In this document: positions 60,126 through 64,000 of the stretch, piece by piece | How positions within the stretch are numbered: position 1 is the first letter of the stretch | How the letters are laid out: every line of letters starts with the position of its first letter | Assembly: GCA_010093515.1 (NCBI GenBank) | Contig: MU001671.1 | Location: 1,248,282 to 1,312,281 of the forward strand | DNA: 64,000 nucleotides | Direction of reading: 5' to 3' | From: Lineolata rhizophorae | Lineage: Eukaryota; Ascomycota; Dothideomycetes; Lineolatales; Lineolataceae | The notes under the pieces: generated by a model | Database searches by the model: none | What the model was told of the DNA's origin: nothing | The model's input: only the letters and a program-made list of their open reading frames with translations | Program-made: the position numbers and the translations under genes

Positions 60126-63100
60126 GGCGAGCGGGTGCTGCCGGAAAAGCGAGCGTCGGACTCGTAACTAGGCGCTAGAGACGTAGAGGCAAGAGAAGGT
60201 GGGGAGGAGGGAAGAGCGTAGGAGGGAAAGGAGGCGGGAGGATCGGAGGAGGGGAGGGAGGGACCTCGGCGGGTCGAAGGAAGAGGGAGGCTACTCGGCG
60301 GCGGGTGGCGGGTTGAGATGCCTATCTGATGCACCGAATCTACACTGGCAGAGCGGGGACTAGTTAGCATCCTGTAGCCGTGAAGCAGGCCGGGAGGCCG
60401 TTAGAGGAAGAAAGGCAGGGAGTGACTTGAAGGAGGCGCTTGAGCCGGCAGCCGGCAGCCGGCAGCCAGCGGCCAGCAGTCGCTTGCAAGCAGTGACGAG
60501 CGATGAACGTACACGAGCGGCTAGTATGTGCGAGAGATGGAATGAGCAACCGCTGCGACCGCTGGGGTGTCGCGCTGCGCGGTGCGGTTGTTTTGTGCCG
60601 AGGCGGCAAAAACGGGCTGGCTGTGCAGCGACGACGGGCGAGCGACGACAACCGGCTCTGCAGAGAGGAGGCGGAGAGGTGCCGGCAACCAAGAGCCGTT
60701 CTGGAAAGCGCCGGGCGGCGAGGCCGGGAACACGCGACTCCACTCGAGCAAGAGCGTCCCAAGACAGCCGAGAAAGCACGCAAGAAAGCGGCGCAGGAGC
60801 AGAGGGACGGGGGCCCTCGACCAAGCGGCGCGTGTCGAGCGGCCTGCGAGGGTGAATAGGTGGCTCGCGCGTGTTATCTTGGGCGCGAGAGAGAAGGGCG
60901 GGGTGGCGGGTGGTGTTGTTGACGCTCTTTTTTTTTTGATCTGGCTGGCTGGCGGGCGGGCGGTAGTGTGGCTAAAGGTGGTGGTGGTGTTGGTGGTGGC
61001 GCGTCGTCGAGGGGAGAAATGCAGAGCGAGAGGGCACCAAGTCAGTGCGGGACAGGCGCTTTCACCGCCAAACGGCAAGGCAGACAGGGCAGGGCGGGCG
61101 GCGCGGCCGAGGGGGGGAGTGCGGAGGCGGGCTTTTGCGGGAGCGCACGAAGGCACGGGGGTTGCAGGAGAACGCGAGCTGGAGTGCCGGCGTGGAAGCG
61201 GGCGATGGCGATGGGCGACTGGGGCGAGGTGCGAGGTGCGAGGGGCCGTGACCAGTGGCGGGCTGGTGGGCTTGTTGAGGTTTGCGCGAGGGAGCGCCGC
61301 GAAGTTTGCGTTTCAGACTGAGCGCGGGTGTCGCCAGTCTCGTTTAGGAAGTGGGCTCTGACTGCTTGGTCCGCCCGGAATGCTGAGAAGATACGCCCTG
61401 CCGCCGGGCAAAAATAGCCCCCGCGCCGGCCGGCACTGCCCGTGATTCTTATTTCTCCCTCGCCTGTCCGGCCCTCTCCCCCTTTCGAGTTTCCCTCTGC
61501 TGTCGTCTGGCTCCCGCACAGCTTCCCGCCCGCCTCGCCGGCCAAGGGGCCACGAGGGCAAAACGAGGCGCCTGCGCGGGCTCCCGCTCACTCAGCGGCT
61601 ATGTACGCGGCCTCAGGTTGGGCCCGAGGGCCAGCAGCCCAGTGGAGCCCTCCACCGGCCCGCCAAGCGCCGCCGTTGACAAATGAGCGTCTGCCCTGCG
61701 CCTCCGACCTGCCCGCCGCTCTACAGACTCCGCTGCCAGATCCTCGTCGTCGTGTCGGCCATTCGCGGCTCGCGTGGCGCCCTTGTGGCCGTGCTCACCT
61801 CACGACCGCTACCTGTCCCTACGCCCGGATGCAACTGCCCTGGTCCGGCTTCCGTTCTAGAATCCTGTCCGCACCGATACACACGAAACCGGCAATGGGG
61901 CACGCAATCCTCCCCACCGTACTCCGCACCTACGTGCCCCGTCCTACATCGAGTGCGCGCGCGTCAAAATATCCAGTCACGTCACGGAGCACGCGGTCGT
62001 GCAAGCCGCCGTTCATGTCACCGCGCCGAGGCGCCCAGGGGCTCGCACCCGTCGGCGCTCGCAGCCCTACTACTCCGTACTAGTACTCTTTTTCCTCTCA
62101 CAAGACCGTGGGACGGTAGCCTAGTCATAGCTGTAGAAGCCACCGGTTATGTATGCCCAACACGTGGCCTCCTACTCTTCAGGGCGGCCCTCGCCCCGCT
62201 GGTCTTCGCCTCGGACGCGTCTCAATGGATCCATTTTCGGATTCGTAGCGCCACAGGAGTGGTGTCGTCAGTGTCACCGACCAGAAGCACGGGATATGTC
62301 GCGCGGGTGACTCGTATCTCTCATTGAACCAGCAAGAAGCAGCCACTCCATCCGCCAGGATTTATGTAGGAAACGCTAAACTAAACAGACGGCCCATCCG
62401 TTCCCGCGATCTTTTCCTCTACTCGTTGAAGAAAGCCTGAGAAGCCACACGCGCGCACAAATACCCGAACTTTCGCACTAGGAAACGGCAAGACTGCGGA
62501 GAGACCTCGCCGAGGCCACAACCAGTATCTTACAGAGTATAGGAGAACTGAAAACACAACAGCAGAAGAAACTAGGAAAAGCCCAGTGCAAAATGATGAA
62601 GCAGCTCGAGAAAGTGAAAAAGTGCTGAAGTCAACAAACCCTTCGCACGTCCACAGCACCGATAGTTGGCGCAAAGGGACGCTCTGCCCACCCCCCTATA
62701 ATGCCTTCCATCAACACGCATGCAAATAGAGCTAGAAATATTTTAGCATTTCGAAGAACGTACTTGCGTCATGCAAGTCATCACTCGGGACGCCAGAAGG
62801 GGAAACGCGGTCAGAAAGAGCAAGATGAATACGCAAGACAAAATTCAAACGCCGGATAACCAAATGCAATCGAAGGGCTAGCCATAAACTTTAAGTCCTA
62901 TAATCGTCACTCTCCCAAACCGTGACTAAGGGAGCAGACGAACGTAAGTGAGGTGGGAACGGAGGAGTATTCGTGAGAGGGGTTGGATGTTTGATCGCCG
63001 CAGCAGATCTCCAGGTTACGCGACCACCTTCTGGAACTTCCCGCGGAAGGCGCCGGTGTAGGGGTTTTAAGGGGCGTTTCCACCCTTAAAAAATAAAATA

Positions 63101-63151
63101 AGATAATTTTAGCAATCGCCGCGGCAGGGCTCACACTCTCCTAGGCTTTTC
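60126..63151. other. PP1 upstream region and intergenic DNA, no gene supported
   Basis: About 3 kb. It is very GC-rich to about 62100, with a GCCGGCA tandem triplet at 60444-60464 and a T-run near 60928-60936, then more balanced. Frames of 140-264 codons overlap on both strands and are Arg/Ala/Pro-rich background. A long leader of PP1 could lie in the first part. Confidence 0.4.
60444..60464 (+). repeat. Tandem heptamer GCCGGCA x3
   Basis: Three exact copies about 320 bp upstream of the PP1 start codon. Confidence 0.8.
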
Positions 63152-64000
63152 TCAACCAAGGGTTCTCCCTCCTGAGACGATTGTCTGGCTTGTCGTCCTC
63201 GGAGGAACAGCTGGCCTCAGCGCGTTTAGGTCTTGGTGGTGGCCACCTCCGCCGCCGCCTGCGCCGTCCCAAGTGTCGTCGCCCAGGGCGGTTAGCCAGC
63301 CGTTGCCGAAGTCGTTGCGCAATGCCTCGATTTTCTTCTTGTACAGCTCGCCGTTAACGCCGACGTGCAGCTCAGACGAGTCGGCCCGAAGGGGCGAGAT
63401 CGCCGCTGTGTCGATGTGCGGCAGCGCCTCGCGTTCTTGGTTGTTTTTGGTAAGCTGCGGTGGACTTGCCGGCGGCACGCCGCCCCCAGGCAGAGCCGCC
63501 TGTGCTGGTTTGCGCGTCGGCGTTGCATCAGGACTGCTTCCGTAGGTGCTATCCACACTAGTTGCATGTGCGCCTACGATTGGCGGAGGGGGGCCAGCTG
63601 CGACAGCTGAAGGCGGTGACTTTGGTGGGGCATTCGCTACGGGAGTCGACGCCGGCGACCGTGCGTGCGAGGGCGACGAAAACTCCACAACCCTGTGTTT
63701 CGCGCCCTTGCGCCGACGCTGCGATGTGACTGCGTAATCGCTACGAGAGCGCGGGTTCGGTAGCGACACTATCCGAGGCGGTTGCACCTCCTCATCCACC
63801 CGCTTGGAATTGCGAGTCTCTTTAGCAGGCGGTGACGGGGCACTTTGCGCCGGAGGCGAAACAAACACATCTTCCTCGGGCGGCGGCTTCACAACGGGCA
63901 CGTTCGGGGCCTCCGGGACACGATCAACCAATTGCTTTCGCTCGCTATAAGTAGGTCCAGTTGAGTCAATCGTGACGTCTTCGGTGTAACCAGGAGTCTT
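63152..64000 (-). CDS. C-terminal part of a Pro/Ser-rich unrecognised protein (partial)
   Basis: The minus-strand frame is open from the window edge (64000) to a TGA at 63152-63154, giving the last 282 residues. Most of it is Pro/Ser/Ala-rich and disordered, with Arg/Lys patches (RRRKGAKHR). One ordered-looking stretch lies near the end, GELYKKKIEALRNDFGNGWLTALGDDTWDG, given here in parts as GELYKKKIEALRNDF and GNGWLTALGDD; it may be a short conserved helical motif. The frame goes on unbroken past the first Met seen in the window, so the start lies outside. I do not recognise the family. A polarity, trafficking or signalling scaffold would fit the composition, but that is guesswork. Confidence 0.65.
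   Translation of the reverse strand, partial: KTPGYTEDVTIDSTGPTYSERKQLVDRVPEAPNVPVVKPPPEEDVFVSPPAQSAPSPPAKETRNSKRVDEEVQPPRIVSLPNPRSRSDYAVTSQRRRKGAKHRVVEFSSPSHARSPASTPVANAPPKSPPSAVAAGPPPPIVGAHATSVDSTYGSSPDATPTRKPAQAALPGGGVPPASPPQLTKNNQEREALPHIDTAAISPLRADSSELHVGVNGELYKKKIEALRNDFGNGWLTALGDDTWDGAGGGGGGHHQDLNALRPAVPPRTTSQTIVSGGRTLG

Overview
The window is a 64 kb piece of nuclear DNA from a filamentous ascomycete (Pezizomycotina, most likely a Sordariomycete). The basis is many short GT-AG introns of 60-340 nt, GC-rich coding sequence, a tRNA-Tyr with an intron beside the anticodon, a DASH-complex Dad2 gene, a family 11 xylanase, and AT-rich decayed blocks that look like RIP-mutated repeats. The order or genus is not proven by anything seen here. 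All exon structures were read by eye from splice sites, phase and family similarity.

Layout. 1-3.1 kb: the tail of an unrecognised acidic protein, tRNA-Tyr(GUA), and a mitochondrial SAP-domain protein. 6.0-8.0 kb: a secreted, probably GPI-anchored aspartic protease. A 490-base run of N (8391-8880) hides the 3' end of CCZ1. 8.9-18.2 kb: a compact block of CCZ1 (Rab7 activation), FMT1 (mitochondrial Met-tRNA formyltransferase), AGX1 (alanine:glyoxylate aminotransferase) and VPS29 (retromer, with a 15-nt microexon). 18.2-30.7 kb: about 12.5 kb with no supported gene, ending at an ECL1-family lifespan/stress regulator (30711). 31.2-44.1 kb: sparse; it holds an AT-rich decayed block, a family 11 xylanase standing alone between decayed sequence, and a SINE-like tRNA-derived relic. 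44.1-60.1 kb: housekeeping genes DAD2, YPI1, CRM1, a 2OG-Fe(II) dioxygenase, a D-2-hydroxyacid dehydrogenase with three compensating frame changes, and the PP1 catalytic subunit. The right end is the C-terminal part of an unrecognised proline/serine-rich protein.

Functional links. PP1, its nuclear regulator Ypi1 and the DASH subunit Dad2 (a kinetochore ring protein whose complex is acted on by Aurora B and PP1) lie within 16 kb, with CRM1 between them. CCZ1 and VPS29 both act at late endosomes. FMT1, the SAP-domain protein and the long form of AGX1 are predicted mitochondrial. These links are notable but could be chance. I found no defence system, biosynthetic cluster or CRISPR array, and nothing that I can defend as a wholly new system. 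The strongest unusual points are the VPS29 microexon, the GC-AG intron and Thr527 in CRM1, the long overlapping upstream ORF at the ECL1-family gene, the two possible start sites of AGX1, and the frame-shifted dehydrogenase.
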